A stretch of DNA of 64,000 nucleotides from Leptodontidium sp. MPI-SDFR-AT-0119 (taxonomy: Eukaryota > Ascomycota > Leotiomycetes > Helotiales > Leptodontidiaceae). Location: the NCBI GenBank assembly GCA_020726505.1, contig JAHLEZ010000025.1:620001-684000 (forward strand), in the 5' to 3' direction. Made by a program: the position numbers and the translations under genes. The notes under the pieces were generated by a model. That model had not been told where the DNA came from. It ran no database searches and worked only from the letters and a program-made list of their open reading frames with translations. This document shows positions 42,701 through 55,390 of the stretch, piece after piece. Numbering within the stretch: the first letter of the stretch is position 1; the number at the start of each line of letters is the position of its first letter.

Positions 42701-45180
42701 CCTTTAATTCGGCCTTTAATACTGTTATCACGTTAGTCGGCGTTTATACTTTACCCTTGTCTTAAAGTAAGAAACTTAAGAAGGAGATATAGTCCTCTTC
42801 TTTTATTATTACTTAAATCGCCACTTAAAATAAGATCACGCTTAAGATCTATACTACTACGATTCGATTTACTCGCTTTAAGAGAAATCTCGTAATAACT
42901 ATTAAAGTTCTTTTTAAGGCGTTAACCTTATTATAAGTACTAACGAGTATTATTAAATTCTTCACAAGTATAATACTTTAATACCTTATTTAGTCGTTTA
43001 TTTATCGCATCGTAAGTAACTTAGGCATTCTCGCCGTTAGCCTTTTACTTAAGTATATAATTATTAGTTATTATAAGCGAGCCGTATATTTATTAACTTA
43101 AGACCTTTTAGCCGCTATTCTCGTTAATACTTCTTCTCTTTTTATGAGTCTTTAAGCACTTATATTATATATTTTAATGCCCCTTTACTATTAAACGCAT
43201 CTTCTTAACGATTACCTTTTCTAATAAATGTCCCTTAGCGGCTTCTTAAACTACCTTTTACCTCTTTGCCGTATTAGAATATTTCCTTTCACATTATATA
43301 TTTAAAAAGCACTCTCTTCTTTTACTTTATAATAGATTATCCCGGAATTTACTTAGTAAGTAGTCTTTTAAGAACAAAGTATTATAAAACATTAACTTAA
43401 ATAATAGCCTTTATTTTAAGTCCTTAACTAAATTTATTAACCCTTCTTTTATTATATTTACTTTTACGTTGTCCCCTTTATATTATAGCGATTTCGAATC
43501 CTCTACTTACGTAATAACGGGATTGCCGTATTAATCCCCTTTAGCCGCTTTCATATAGTTCTGAAGCTATTATATATAATTAAATATAATATAAGAGTCC
43601 TTATAAATATATCGCCGGTAGTACTACTCGGCCGTAATCGTCTTTATAATTAGATCCTAATAGGCCTACGATATTATAAACTAGAGCCGTATATAATACA
43701 TTAATAGTAAGAGTATATACTGGAACTTGACGGCCGTCTTTTATTGTTCCTTTAGTATATAATAATTATTTATTAATATTTAATATACTACTAGTGACGC
43801 GAACACGCTCTTTGTTATTAACTAGTTAATTAACGCTACACTTAACTTTAATAAGACCTCCTTTGTGTTTACCTTTACTTCTACGTTATCTTCGGCCCTT
43901 AATAGCCTCTTTAATAACGCTTATTAATCCTCGCTTAAGACTAACTTAATTACCTCCCCTCGCGTTATTACTCGAAGTAAGAATATAATAAGCCGTTACT
44001 ACGTCTTAATATATATCACTAAAGTCTTATTTACTACTATATTTATTAGTTTATTACTTAAGTTATTATTAATACTATAAAAAATCTACCTTATATAGCC
44101 GCCGAGTTTATGAAATTATTAGTAGATTTATTTAAGTAAGCGTTATACCGCTCGCCTTGTGCGTCTTATAACCTTTAAGTCCTTTAAGTAAGTAATCCCA
44201 GTTAGTTTAGCGATGTTTTTAATATCTCGACCCTCGTGAAACTTCACTTACTTTGTCTTTTAATTTTATTTCGTTATATACTTCTTATTAACGTTTAATA
44301 AGACTATCTTTGCCGCTAATTATTACTCTTATTAATATTATATTATTACGCCTATTAGTATATCCTTCTTAAGGTCGGCTTCTTTGCCTCTTGTTCCCTT
44401 ATTATCTACTATAAAGTATATAATAAGGCTATTAAATATTAATTATAGCCCTGTCGAAATAGCTACTAAGCCTTTTTTTATAATATAAGCCTTCTTTATA
44501 TAGGCCTTAAATCCCGAGTTACTCCCTATTGCTTATTAGTAGTTTACTACAAAGTATTTTACCCCTTATATTATTTATAAGCAAGGAACTATTCCTTATT
44601 TTAAGCCGGCTTTTACTTATACTTTTTTATTTATTAATATAATTATATTAATCCCACGAACGTTTACTTTTAATTTATAGCGCCGCTTAATTAGAATATC
44701 CTTATATTTGTTTAATAAGTGTCGACGTTATTACTTAAGGTTAATACTAATACGGTACTTTAAGTAAAATAATACTTATTAATTAAAGTATAACTATAAG
44801 ATATTATTTACGATTACTATTATTTTTACGAATTTAAAGTTCCCTTTGCGATTTAAAGATGTAACTTTTATATATTTTTGTGTTATAATATACGAATATA
44901 AGTCGTTGTGTTTTTATTACGTTTACGTCTTTAGTTCTTTACGATATATATTAGAGGCCGGCCTTAAGTAAGAGCCCTTATTCTTAAATAATTTAAACTT
45001 ATTATATTTTAGTTATTAATATTATAATATTCTTTTTCTTAATAAAATCTATTATAGAAATTAATTTCTTTTTTCTTATTATATTATTATATTATAGAAG
45101 CCTTTATATTTCTTAACTAAGCTCCTTATTTCTACTATACACCTCCCTTAACTAATAGTATATATTCGCTTTAATACTAT
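39776..45180 (-). pseudogene. RecQ-type helicase relic (telomere-linked-helicase-like), copy 1
   Basis: Minus-strand frames carry, from about 42170 down: VVEVIIRTKKNIVQVALIGVKKTL (Walker A region, GxGKS decayed), ISVDILTSRITPNISVVFVVLE (motif Ib/II approach), FNKYYYLIINTN (DECH box region), VFLLTTLL (TATLPP region), ARILIYIMTKAVGE, and EVIYVKKYYKILDYY..IKQAGQNREVIDFIIV, corresponding to helicase motif VI QESGRAGRDG. The order and spacing fit a RecQ/DEAH-type SF2 helicase. The long upstream part (42270-45180; PVYTLTINVLYTALVYNIVGLLGSNYKDDYGRVVLP) resembles the large N-terminal region of fungal telomere-linked helicases. Stops are TAG/TAA throughout. Specific TLH assignment is inference. Confidence 0.7.
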
Positions 45181-47039
45181 AGTCTTAAATAACTTAGTAT
45201 AAATAAAAATCTAGACTAGTAACTTCGCTTAAATCCTTTACTCTTTTTATCTCGCGTAATTTCCCCCCTGTTAATTTAATCTTACGAGTACTTACTATTT
45301 ATAACGCGTCTCACTAACTAATAGTCTTATAACCTCTTAACTGCTTATGTCGCTATATAAGAAAACACTACGGGGGTTAAGAGAAAAGTATACTTGTAAA
45401 TAAAAATCTAAAAAAGCCTTAGTTATTAACTACTTAGATTTTTATTTATAAGAGCTAATTAGGGGGTTTCGGATATTTCTGTTTAATAGAATTCTATGTA
45501 GTAGGGGGAGGGGGGGGGGGGGGGCTAATCGCGTATATATATAAGACTCACGTTAGCGCCTACGCTAAGACCTTTATTCCTGAGCCTTAAATATAATAAG
45601 AGAATCAGGGCTAAAAACATATTTTTCTATTTACGTCTATAAGTTATTATAATTAAGTTTAATTTAACCTTCTCTTATTCTTAAGGTAACTATTTAATTA
45701 TTTAACTATTTAATAATTCTTTAAATAATAATAAGTATCTCTTAAGACTTATCCCTCTTGTCTACTCTCCTTAATAATGATTTTATTATTTTCATTCTTT
45801 ATACTCCCTTTACTATTAAACTATATAAAGTAAACATACTTCTATATATAAGCCGGGTATAAGATCTAGATTATATAACTAATACTATCCCTTATTTAAT
45901 CCCACGATTAACTTTTATAAGTAAACTCTTTTATATACGTAGAAATTATCCTTTTTCGCAGCCTTTACTTATTAAGACTTTTAATTTTATTAGCCGCGCC
46001 CGTCTCTTCCCGTCTATAAACCGCCTTCTAGCTTTCCCCCTTAATTAATACCACTTATTAACTTAATATATCCTCTTTTTATTTATTATTTATTTTTATT
46101 TAACGAAATATACTTCTATAAATAAAAATTTGTTGTTTTCTATACACATACCCGCGTACATAATAGCGCATTACGTTAAGATAAGCGAGTCGATCTCTTA
46201 GCGCTAGTCCCCCTTTAGCGTTAATAATCTTCTAATATCTCCTTTCTCCTTCTTAAATTATCTCTTCTTTCTTTAATTATAATAACCTCTTAATTCTTCT
46301 TATATACTATTATCTTTTCTACTTTTAATTCCCTTAATTTAGTATTATATTATTTATAAATTAAACTATTATCTTCGCGCGTTATATATTACTATTCTTA
46401 GTAAGTTTAGCTCTTAGATTTAGCCCTCACTTTACCCCAGAACTTCACCTTTTTTACTTTAACTTAAGCACCTTAGTTTAATAAACTAAACGCTAATTCT
46501 ATTACTTTAATATTAGAACTAAGTGTATTATTATATAAAATTAGTAACCTTAATTAGTTCACCTTCTTACTTGATAAGCTTAGTTTTAATTACGTCCCTT
46601 ATGCCCTATCTTAACTTATCGCTAACTTATATAAACTATACTTACTTACAATACCCCTAAATATATTTAAAGCGCGCTTAAGTAATCTTAGCGCGTTTTT
46701 TTAAGTAATTTCCCCGCTAAATATTACCCTCTCCTTATATTTATTTACTTTTACACTCGCTTTTAATATCTAATATAAACATTAATTAACTTGTACTCTT
46801 ATAGATTTTATTTATAAGCTTTTACTTTAAAATCTTTCCCTTTTCTATAATATCTTAAAGAGACTTTATTACGGCATTTTAAAGAGACTTTACTAATTTG
46901 TTTTATTTACTAGTTTAAATTAAAATTTAAGACTAGTCTTAGACTTCTTTTAGATTTTTATTTATAATCTTAATATAGCCGATCTACTTAGAATTGAAGT
47001 TCCCGAGTCTTCTTAACTAGGCGAGACGACTAATAAAAC
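45181..47039. other. RIP-mutated spacer with inverted 17-mers and a G-run
   Basis: No readable gene. Holds a 58-base hairpin (45394-45451) whose ends are TTGTAAATAAAAATCTA and its complement, another TAGATTTTTATTTATAA at 46951-46967, and a run of 15 G (45510-45524) unusual in such AT-rich DNA. Confidence 0.5.
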
Positions 47040-47720
47040 TACACTCGCCCCTACTTCTCCACTAGCCGCTCTTATTAACACGTTAATATCTGAAGGTAAT
47101 ATCTCCGGACCTTTATATAAAAATACTATAGCCTCTACTATAACCTCATCTATTTAAGTTACTACGAAATCTCCGGTTACGACGATTTTATTTAAATCTC
47201 TAACACCCGCCCTTAGACTTCCTTTTACCCTTACTTCTATAGTTAAGAGACTACTAAGTTACGCCACTAGATTTATAAAGACTAGTCGACCCCTTATTAC
47301 TAAAGTCTCCACGGCCAAGAAGAAGCTTAAGACTGCCAAGAAGACTACTAAGTCAATAAAAGCTAAAGGTAAGGCTTGTGCCTTAATATCTGACGATAAT
47401 AAAAATCTAAAAGAAAATCCACTGTTAAATAACGACGATAATAGCGAGCTTAATCTCCTCTTTATAAAACTATTAAAGTAATTCCACATTATTAAGGTTA
47501 ATATAAATACTATCGCCTGAAATCGTAGTTTAGAAGTTACTATTACGTCGTTCTTAAATAATACGTCCCGTCTAAATAATATTTATTATAACATCACTGA
47601 ATATAACCTAACTAATAATAATGTTTTAGCTGGCTACACTAGCTTCCCTAATACTAAAACTTTCAAACTTTTCTTCCTTTATAAGTCTAATTACTTTTGT
47701 CCTTATTTTAATTAAAAATC
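47040..47720 (+). pseudogene. Relic ORF, Lys/Thr-rich, unrecognised
   Basis: A plus frame reads TSRPLITKVSTAKKKLKTAKK...ACALISDDNKNLKENPLLNNDDNSELNLLFIKLL and continues with few stops to NNNVLAGYTSFPNTKTFKLFFLYKSN. A basic low-complexity segment followed by an acidic one suggests a real former protein. No domain recognised. Confidence 0.4.
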
Positions 47721-47737
47721 CACACGCTTAACCCCGC

Positions 47738-49292
47738 TTATAAATAAAAATCTATCTTTAATTCCTTCCTTTTCCCTTCGTGATCCTTACTAATTTTAAG
47801 TGAAAGCTTAGACTATTATTCCCTATATAATAAGCGAGAATCACGAAGTACTTTAAGCTTTTATTAGTTTAACGAAGTAATAAAGTTTAGCGTATTTTGC
47901 TTTATTACTTTAATAAACTATAATTAAGTAAGTTAATTAATAACTTATAAGACTTTAAGATAAAGTTCGAGAACGCCGAGGGGAGGCGCGTGATGAATTT
48001 GCGCGTTTATAATATTATTACTATATTATATAAGGATGTCGAGCACGTTCTTAAGTCGAAAAAGTAAGTATTTATCGACTTACTTAAAACACTAGAGTAG
48101 AAATAATGAGATATAAACAAGCCTCGAGAAGCCAAGTAATACTACGAACCTTACCCCTGATCCTTGGTAGACTATCTTAAGCTTATATATTCTCTTAAGC
48201 CTAAAGAATTATCTTAGTTTATTATAAGAATAAATATAAATAGGACTAAAGGAGCTAAGCCTTTTACGTCTAGTGAGCCTATAAAGCCCGTAGAATTATA
48301 TAAGTCAACCGACAACTCACAAGACTTCCTAAAGACTTCACAGGGAATTACTCCTCTTACGACCTTAATAAAATTAATTAAACTATCTCTAGTAAAAAAA
48401 ACTAAGGTAGTTTTATTTAAAGAAGAAGAGGAAGAGTATCTTTAGATACTTATATTAGAATTAATTACTGATATTAAAGACAGGAATAGTTTACTATTAA
48501 GAGTATAAGACTAAATAAGTAAATATAAAATTAACGACAATATAGTTAGCTTCCTCTCCGGCGCCTTTTAGTTCTTACTAAGCTCTATTAAAGACTATTA
48601 TAAAGCCCTTAAATGTCACGTAAACTAAGGTAACCGGGTTAAGATACCCTTTATCTTAATAACGACGAGTATTTATAAGATTAAATTAGTTTATATTCCC
48701 TCCTTTATAAAACGCTAGGACGAGAAGGGTATTAAGTGTAATAATAAGCTGACTATTATTAATACTTATGCCTGATTTGCGAAGGGATTACTAGTCTTAA
48801 GTATAAATACGGAACTTAATTATTATAATATTAAGACTTTATATAAGGATCGCCGGAATTATAAAAATTCTTATTACACTTTCGAATATATCTTCTTATT
48901 TAGAGTTAGTATTAATGAGATTATTACAACTTAATATTAGTAAGATATTAAACGAACTACTTAGAAATTAAGAAGGGATATTAATTATTAATTCTAGACA
49001 GTTACTATTTTACTCTACGAGGAATATAAGGCAACGAGAAAGGCAAGTCGACTAATAAAGTTTAAGGGTAAGTGTATTAGGCTTATTTAAACTTAAACTC
49101 AGCTTTTTTAAAGTTAATATTCTGAAATAATCTCGCGACTTTAAATAGGCTCTTATTTATAAAGTAAAAGTTACTTACTTACCCCAAGAGTTATTACTTA
49201 ATCGCGACTTCCCTTTTTAACTTAACTTTATAAATAATAATCTGCCTTACTCCTTCTTTTTTAAACTTTTCCTTTTAGATTTTTATTTATAA
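47738..49292 (+). mobile_element. Candidate 1.55-kb element bounded by 17-bp inverted motifs
   Basis: TTATAAATAAAAATCTA (47738-47754) and its exact complement TAGATTTTTATTTATAA (49276-49292) bound a segment containing one relic plus-strand frame (47960-49150: NLRVYNIITILYKDVEHVLKSKK..., KPFTSSEPIKPVELY, DFLKTSQGITPLTTL). The right motif occurs at the same place in copy 1 (39759-39775); the left end of copy 1 is cut off at about 38613. A transposon with short inverted ends is a reasonable inference; no DDE signature was recognised and target duplications are unclear. Confidence 0.4.
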
Positions 49293-51668
49293 ATAATAGT
49301 TTTCTTGTCCTAAATTATTTCCTAAATAAATTAAGAAGTTAATACTTGAGAACACTTTAAGTCTAATACTTTAAACTTACTTATAAATAATTATCTTCTT
49401 AAACTAACTTAAATACTAATCCCCTATTATTTATATTAACTCTACTTAAGTAATAATATGTACAAAAATTAATTATATCTTATACTTAAAGACTTAATCC
49501 CCTCCTTTAACCCCACTATATAATATACTAACTAAGTCAGTCACACTAGCGTCACCCTCAATATTATAAACCTCTAAAATCCTTCGTAACCGCTCTACTT
49601 TTAATCTTAATACTATTACGTCTTTTATTATATTATTCTAAATATATCGTCTGTTTTAGTAAGTCTTTTGCCCATTAATCCCCTAAGGTATATAACACTT
49701 TTAATATAAACCGGACCATAAAAGCCTCCTGTCCTTAATTCCTTTTATTAGTCCCTTCTTACTCTTTATACACTTAAGATCGCAATAATAGTCGCATTTA
49801 AACTACGCGTGCCGTACATCCTTTATATTTCTATTTAACTAATACTATAAGTATCTCTCTCGCCCTAATAGCGCCGCTATTTTATTATTTAATACTTCCG
49901 CTACTTCTTGTAAATTTATTACTTTTATCCTTTTTGTAAAGATCTTCTTAAAAACTACGGCAAACGATAAATTTATTATTTATTTTATTACTTAAACTGT
50001 ATTAAATATAAACTCTTAAATATTTATAAGCCCGATTATTTATTTATAAAAACACTTTATTTACCTCGCTTGTTTCTCTAATAAGCTTAATCTTATTTAA
50101 TAAATCTATTTACTCTCTCTTATTACTTCTTTCGTTTCTTTTACCCCGCGGATTAACTTACTTTAAAGCCGAACCTCTCTTCCTCTTTAAACTCGAACTT
50201 ATTAAACTTCTTTTAAATATATATTTTAGCGTCTCAGGAATCCGTGATAAAGTAATAAAGACTTATAATAATTGTGGTTTTGCGTATAATAAGTCTGAAG
50301 TTATTATATTAATCTTAAAAGAAGAAGACGTTTATATTACACTTTCTCTTTTAGACTAAATTTTTATTAATATAAGGCTTTATATTTATTACGTCGGCGA
50401 TATTATATCCTCGCTTAATATACTATACCTTCTTTTTCGTCCGGTTAGTAACGTTATAGCCACGGATGTAGTAGATCTCAACGAGTTACTATTTTGTCTA
50501 AATACTTAAGTTATATCCTTAAGAGCCTCTGTTTTTAATCGCGGCCTTCTAACTTTAGGCGTTAGTAGGTCTAATGTTTACGTATTTGTCGTTTAATTAT
50601 CGCAATTATTACACGTCGTGTCTGCCTCGCCGCATCTCCTTAGCTCGCTATTTATAAACGCTACTAGAATCTATCGCTTATACTTATTTATTTTAACTAA
50701 CTCTTATATCCCTCTAGCTTTCGGCCTCTAGTTATCCTTTAGTTAATCTTAATTATTATCTGAAATCACGATAATAGAATTTATAACTTCCTTATTCTGT
50801 CCCGCCCGCCTTACTTATTAATAATAATCTAAAATCTCATAATACCTCTTAACGTATATTACTTTTATTACTCTTAAGTTTATCCCTTCTTTAATTACTA
50901 TTGTCGCGATTATTATTTACTTCTTATCTATTTAAAACCTTATTATTAACTTATCTTTCTTACTTAATAATAAGCTCTTATAAAAAAAACCCACTTTTAC
51001 CGCTTGTAATAACCTTTCCCTTACTACTTTAATTATCACGTATACTAGTATCCTCGCTATTAGGCCCGCTTATGTCTAAATCCTCTCCACTTTCGTCTTA
51101 TACATTCGATTCCCCCTTACTCTTCGAACTTAATGCCGCAAGTTCTTCTTTACCGTCTCTTTTATTACTTCCTTTACTTTATAAGCCTTTATACCTACTT
51201 ACTTATATAAGTCCCTTTATATACCCCTTAATAACGTCGCTAATAAGAAGACCTTTTATATTACTTATACTCCTAAAACGCCGCCTACTTTATTAAATAA
51301 ATCGGCTATTATCCTTTAGGCCGGCCTTTAATTTATATTTATTATTAAGTAATGACACTCGTCAAAGACTACCTTCTTTAATTTTTATATCTTTATTATT
51401 GTTTTAATTTATCCTCGAAAATAATCCTCTTCCGTAACCTCTAATATAATAAATATTACACTTACATTAGGCGTTATTTAAGACGTTAGTATATTTATTA
51501 AGATTCTTAGGCTTTTATAATACACTTTAACTTGTTCTCACAATGTCGTGTATAATATAAATATTAAAGTTACTTTTCCTCTACTCAAGCTCACTAGGAT
51601 TATATACGTAAGTGTCTTTCTAACTCCTATTAGGGCTACTTATATAATATTCTTCGTCGTTCTTATAA
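47757..51668. repeat. Segmental duplication, copy 2
   Basis: Aligns with 38613-42150; differences are nearly all transitions. It stops abruptly at about 51668, inside the Walker A region of the helicase relic, where unrelated AT-rich satellite sequence begins. Confidence 0.88.
49293..51668 (-). pseudogene. RecQ-type helicase relic, copy 2 (5' truncated)
   Basis: Same minus-strand gene as copy 1: the C-terminal helicase lobe and tail are present. Copy 2 lacks the N-terminal region because it ends at 51668. One stretch, 51072-51296 on the opposite strand, is open only by chance. Confidence 0.65.
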
Positions 51669-51893
51669 TCTATACACGTAAACAGGGTTAGGCTTAGAAA
51701 CAGTTAGGTGTTTAAAAAGTTAAATTTAAAATTAAAATTTAAAAAGCGTTTAAAATATAAATTATTTCTAAGTTATAAAAAAATATTTCATAAATATTAA
51801 TACTATTTAAGTATTTATTAATAAAATAATTTTATGAAAAACGAATGACAAAATCCTTATTATTAAAATTTCAGATCTTAAAGTTTTTTTTAT

Positions 51894-52640
51894 AATGACA
51901 AATACTTTGTTACTCGAAAGCTTTCCCCCCCTTATTGACTAAAATAACATAAATATTGTTATTTCAACTTTTTTAATAATATTTTATTAAAATAATAAAT
52001 ACTTTGTCACTTAAAAGCTTTTCCCTCCTTATTAACTAAAATGACATAAATATTATTATTGTAACTTTTTTAATAATATTTTATTAAAATGACAGATACT
52101 TTGTCACTCGAAAGCTTTCCCTCCCTTATTAACTAAAATAACATAAATATTATCATTTTAACTTTTTTAATAATATTTTATTAAAATGACAGATATTTTG
52201 TCACTAAAATGACATAAATATTGTCATTTTAACTTTTTTAATAATATTTTATTAGAATGACAGATATTTTATCACTTAAAAGCTTTTCCCCCCTTATTAA
52301 CTAAAATGACATAAATATTATCATTTCGACTTTTTAATAATATTTTATTAGAATAACAGATACTTTGTCACTCGAAAGCTTTCCCCCCCTTATTAACTAG
52401 AATGACATAAATATTGTTATTTTAACTTTTTTAATAATATTTTATTAGAATGACAGATACTTTATCACTCGAAAGCTTTTCCCCCCTTATTAACTAGAAT
52501 AACATAAATATTATTATTTTAACTTTTTTAATGATATTTTATTAGAATGACAGATATTTTATTACTCGAAAGCTTTCTTTTTTTTATTACTTAAAGTAAT
52601 ATAAATATTATTTTTTTAAAACTCTTATAATAGTAATTCC
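51894..52640. repeat. 97-bp satellite, about eight units
   Basis: Units start at 51894, 51991, 52088, 52185, 52256, 52352, 52449 and 52545 with AATGACAGATA(C/T)TTTGTCAC, then CGAAAGCTTTCCCCCC, TTATTAACTA.AATGACATAA and TTTTTTAATAATATTTTATTA. The unit at 52185 lacks the AAAGCTTT part (71 bases). The motif ATGACA...TGTCA(C/T) is itself inverted within each unit. Confidence 0.88.
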
Positions 52641-53958
52641 TAATATTTTACTAAAATAATATAAATATTATTATTTAAGTATTATTAATAATAACCTTAA
52701 TATGAAGATAATAAATATTTTATTATTCGAACTATAATTATTTTCCTTTAATTAATAACCTTAATTACTTTATAATTTCTATTTATCTTAAAATTAGACA
52801 AATTATTAACTTTTAATTAAGTTATTATTTTTATTATAAATTAATTTTTGTATTCTTAATATTTGTATTTATTATAGTTTCATATCTTATAGGAATTTTT
52901 TCTTAGTCTTAAGTTATATTAATTTATTATATATAGTTTAAATTATTTTATAATTAACTATATTTATCTTTTTAAAGATAACGTAAATAACGTAAGTTAT
53001 TTTAAGAGACTTATATTACTTAATTTGACGTTTACTTTTTAAAATTTTAATTAGAAAGCTTATTATATTAATATACGTATAAAATTAAAGTTGTAAATAA
53101 GTCGAAAAATTAATAATTAATTGTTATTAAAAAAGATTAAAATTAAAGTAATGTCTCTTATATTTTTACACTTTATAATTAAGTAAAGAAAAAACCTCGA
53201 ACTAAAGAGGTATAAATAATCGATTATTATTTTTTTATTTTTGTAAATTTATATACCTTAAATATATTCGTTTTTTATAATTACGTAAATCGTCCTTATT
53301 ATTATTATTTTCTTATACTTAATATTATAATAAAGTGAACCTATTATTTCCTTTCTATTAATTTAAATATTATATAAATTATTTTAAGTATTAATAATAG
53401 TAAAAAAGATATTTATAATAAAGATAGGCTTGTTTAATCTAATACGAGATAAATATAAATATTTCGCAGATTTAATTAATTTAATTTTCGAGGTATTTAT
53501 ATAGTTAAGTAATAAGAGATAAGATTAAAGGCTAGCTAAGAAGTAGTCTTAAAGAACACTCTAAAAAGAATAATAGTAAAAAAGGTGAGGAAGATATTAT
53601 TATAGAGATTAAAGAAAGCGATATAACGCGAGCTTTAATAATTAAGAATACATCTTTTCTCATAAAGTAAGGTATTCTTTTAGACATATTAATTATAAAA
53701 GAAAAAGAATAAAAGTACTTAAAGATAAAATAAGGAGTTAGTAAATAAGATTGCGTTTACTAGTTAAATAAGTAGTAGTATTTAGGCCCTACGTACACTA
53801 GAGTTCTATTAATCTGTAGTAGTTCCTCAGGTATTCTTTGTGTTTTCCCCGCGCCATAGTTATAAGGACAACGCGCCGGCCGTATTATTTTGACATAATA
53901 ATATACTAAAACAATCGCGCACGGACCCCTGCGTCGCCCCCCCCAGCGCCTACTTACC
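52641..53958. other. Extremely AT-rich spacer with a faint relic frame
   Basis: 52.65-53.45 kb is among the most AT-rich sequence in the window and has no readable frame. 53490-53800 on the plus strand reads KNTLKRIIVKKGEEDIIIEIKESDITRALIIKNTSFLIK..., possibly the end of a decayed gene. A more GC-rich patch (53860-53950) precedes the first palindrome. Confidence 0.4.
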
Positions 53959-53982
53959 TTTTAGTATACTAGTATATTAAAA
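53959..53982. repeat. 24-base palindrome, site 1
   Basis: TTTTAGTATACT followed by AGTATATTAAAA: two 12-base arms that are complementary except for one C-to-T change. A half-site lies just upstream (53893-53912). Confidence 0.75.
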
Positions 53983-54527
53983 TAATTTCCCTTAAACTTA
54001 TATTAATATCACTAAAATCCTCGACTTATATTCTACTAACCAAAACTAAACCGCGTTAATATACTAATTCTATTCTTTATTAAGAATAACAAAAACCTAA
54101 ATATACTTGTAAGCCGAGCTTCGATTTAACTAGTAGTGAGAAAGACTAACTTATTAGCCTCAATTTAAACCCCGCTAATATACCTCGTCGTCACAAAACA
54201 GCTAAGTAGGCGTCTAATTAGCCCTTATACGTTCTAGCCGCTGCCTTACTATAGATTATTTCTAATTCTTTTAGACTTTCTTCCCCCGTGTCTCGACTTA
54301 TTTCTCCTCTCTTTTATAAGGCCTTATTATAAGGCGAGATCTTCGGCGACGAAACTATCCTCTATTATATTAATCTCATATACTTAAATAATATATTAAA
54401 TTAGACCTTTATATTCTTTCTGCTCCTCCTTACTAAGCTTTAGATCTAAATATAAAAGGAGGCTAACTAAAATACTATTAATACTGTCTGAATTCGATGT
54501 GCCGACCCCTCCAAAACTAGTAAGGTC

Positions 54528-55200
54528 GTGTCTGAATATGTTATACTTAAGAAGCTTATACTATTAACCCTCTGTGAGCGTAATCGAGTCGTATACGTGG
54601 AGGTATATAAAAATACTAATTATATTTATTATAATACTTATTTACAAATAGATAAGGACACTTTAAAATTAATAGTAAGATCTTATAGAGAATTCTTGTC
54701 TCTTATAAATAATATAGATACGAACTTGGCGAAGGGACTAATTAAGTTAGAGTTATTATTCCGGGTATACTTCTCTTATAAGGTAAGTAAGATTAGGGTA
54801 AAGTAAAAGTTTAAGTGGAATCGCGATAAGTTCTTATAGAAGTTATTATAGTTTAAGGGCCTAAAGTAATTATTATTTATTATTAATAAAGTGAAGTAGT
54901 CTATTTAGAGACGGAATAAGACCGAGGCAATAGACCGGTTATAACTAGTATGGAAGAAGGCCTTTAGGAAGTCTATGAGCCCCCTTAAGGTTAGAGGGAT
55001 ACTTGTGAAGTCGGAGGTAGCTAAATAGTACTCGGGTATCTCGGGATTGCGGACATATTATAGTAAACTATTCTAAGCAAAGAAGAGGGCAATTGGGAAA
55101 GTGTATTAAATTTTTATTAAAAAGAAGTATGTAATAGTATTATATAAGTTCTTAAGTTTTCCTAATAGTGTAATTTTCCGTGATGACTAATTATCAGTTA
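54528..55200 (+). pseudogene. Relic ORF, unrecognised
   Basis: Open for 92 codons (MSEYVILKKLILLTLCERNRV...TNLAKGLIKLELLFRVYFSYKV). The same frame continues past TAA/TAG codons as KFKWNRDKFL...LVWKKAFRKSMSPLKVRGILVKSEVAK.YSGISGLRTYYSKLF.AKKRAIGKVY. This is consistent with a former protein of at least 220 residues. No family recognised. Confidence 0.45.
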
Positions 55201-55307
55201 TCGCCTTAATAACAAGATTCTAATTACTAGTACAAAACCTTCCCCTATCCGCGGTCTTTATATATGATAAGTTTTTAGTTATATACTAATATAAATAGAG
55301 TTTATTA

Positions 55308-55390
55308 TTTTAGTATACTAGTATACTAAAATATTCCTCCCTTACCTCGATGTCAAGAGTTTATTGTTTTAGCGTGCTAGTATATTAAAA
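55308..55390. repeat. 24-base palindrome, sites 2 and 3 (tandem)
   Basis: Site 2 (55308-55331) is the perfect form, TTTTAGTATACT + AGTATACTAAAA. Site 3 (55367-55390) is TTTTAGCGTGCT + AGTATATTAAAA. Both sit in a ~59-base tandem duplication with shared flanks GAGTTTATT before and CATTCC(T/C)CCCTTACC after, oriented the same way. Confidence 0.8.

Noticed and set aside
47259..47489. 76-codon minus-strand ORF in the RIP region
   Set aside because: Antisense of the better-composed plus frame TSRPLITKVSTAKKKL...; no start context or domain.
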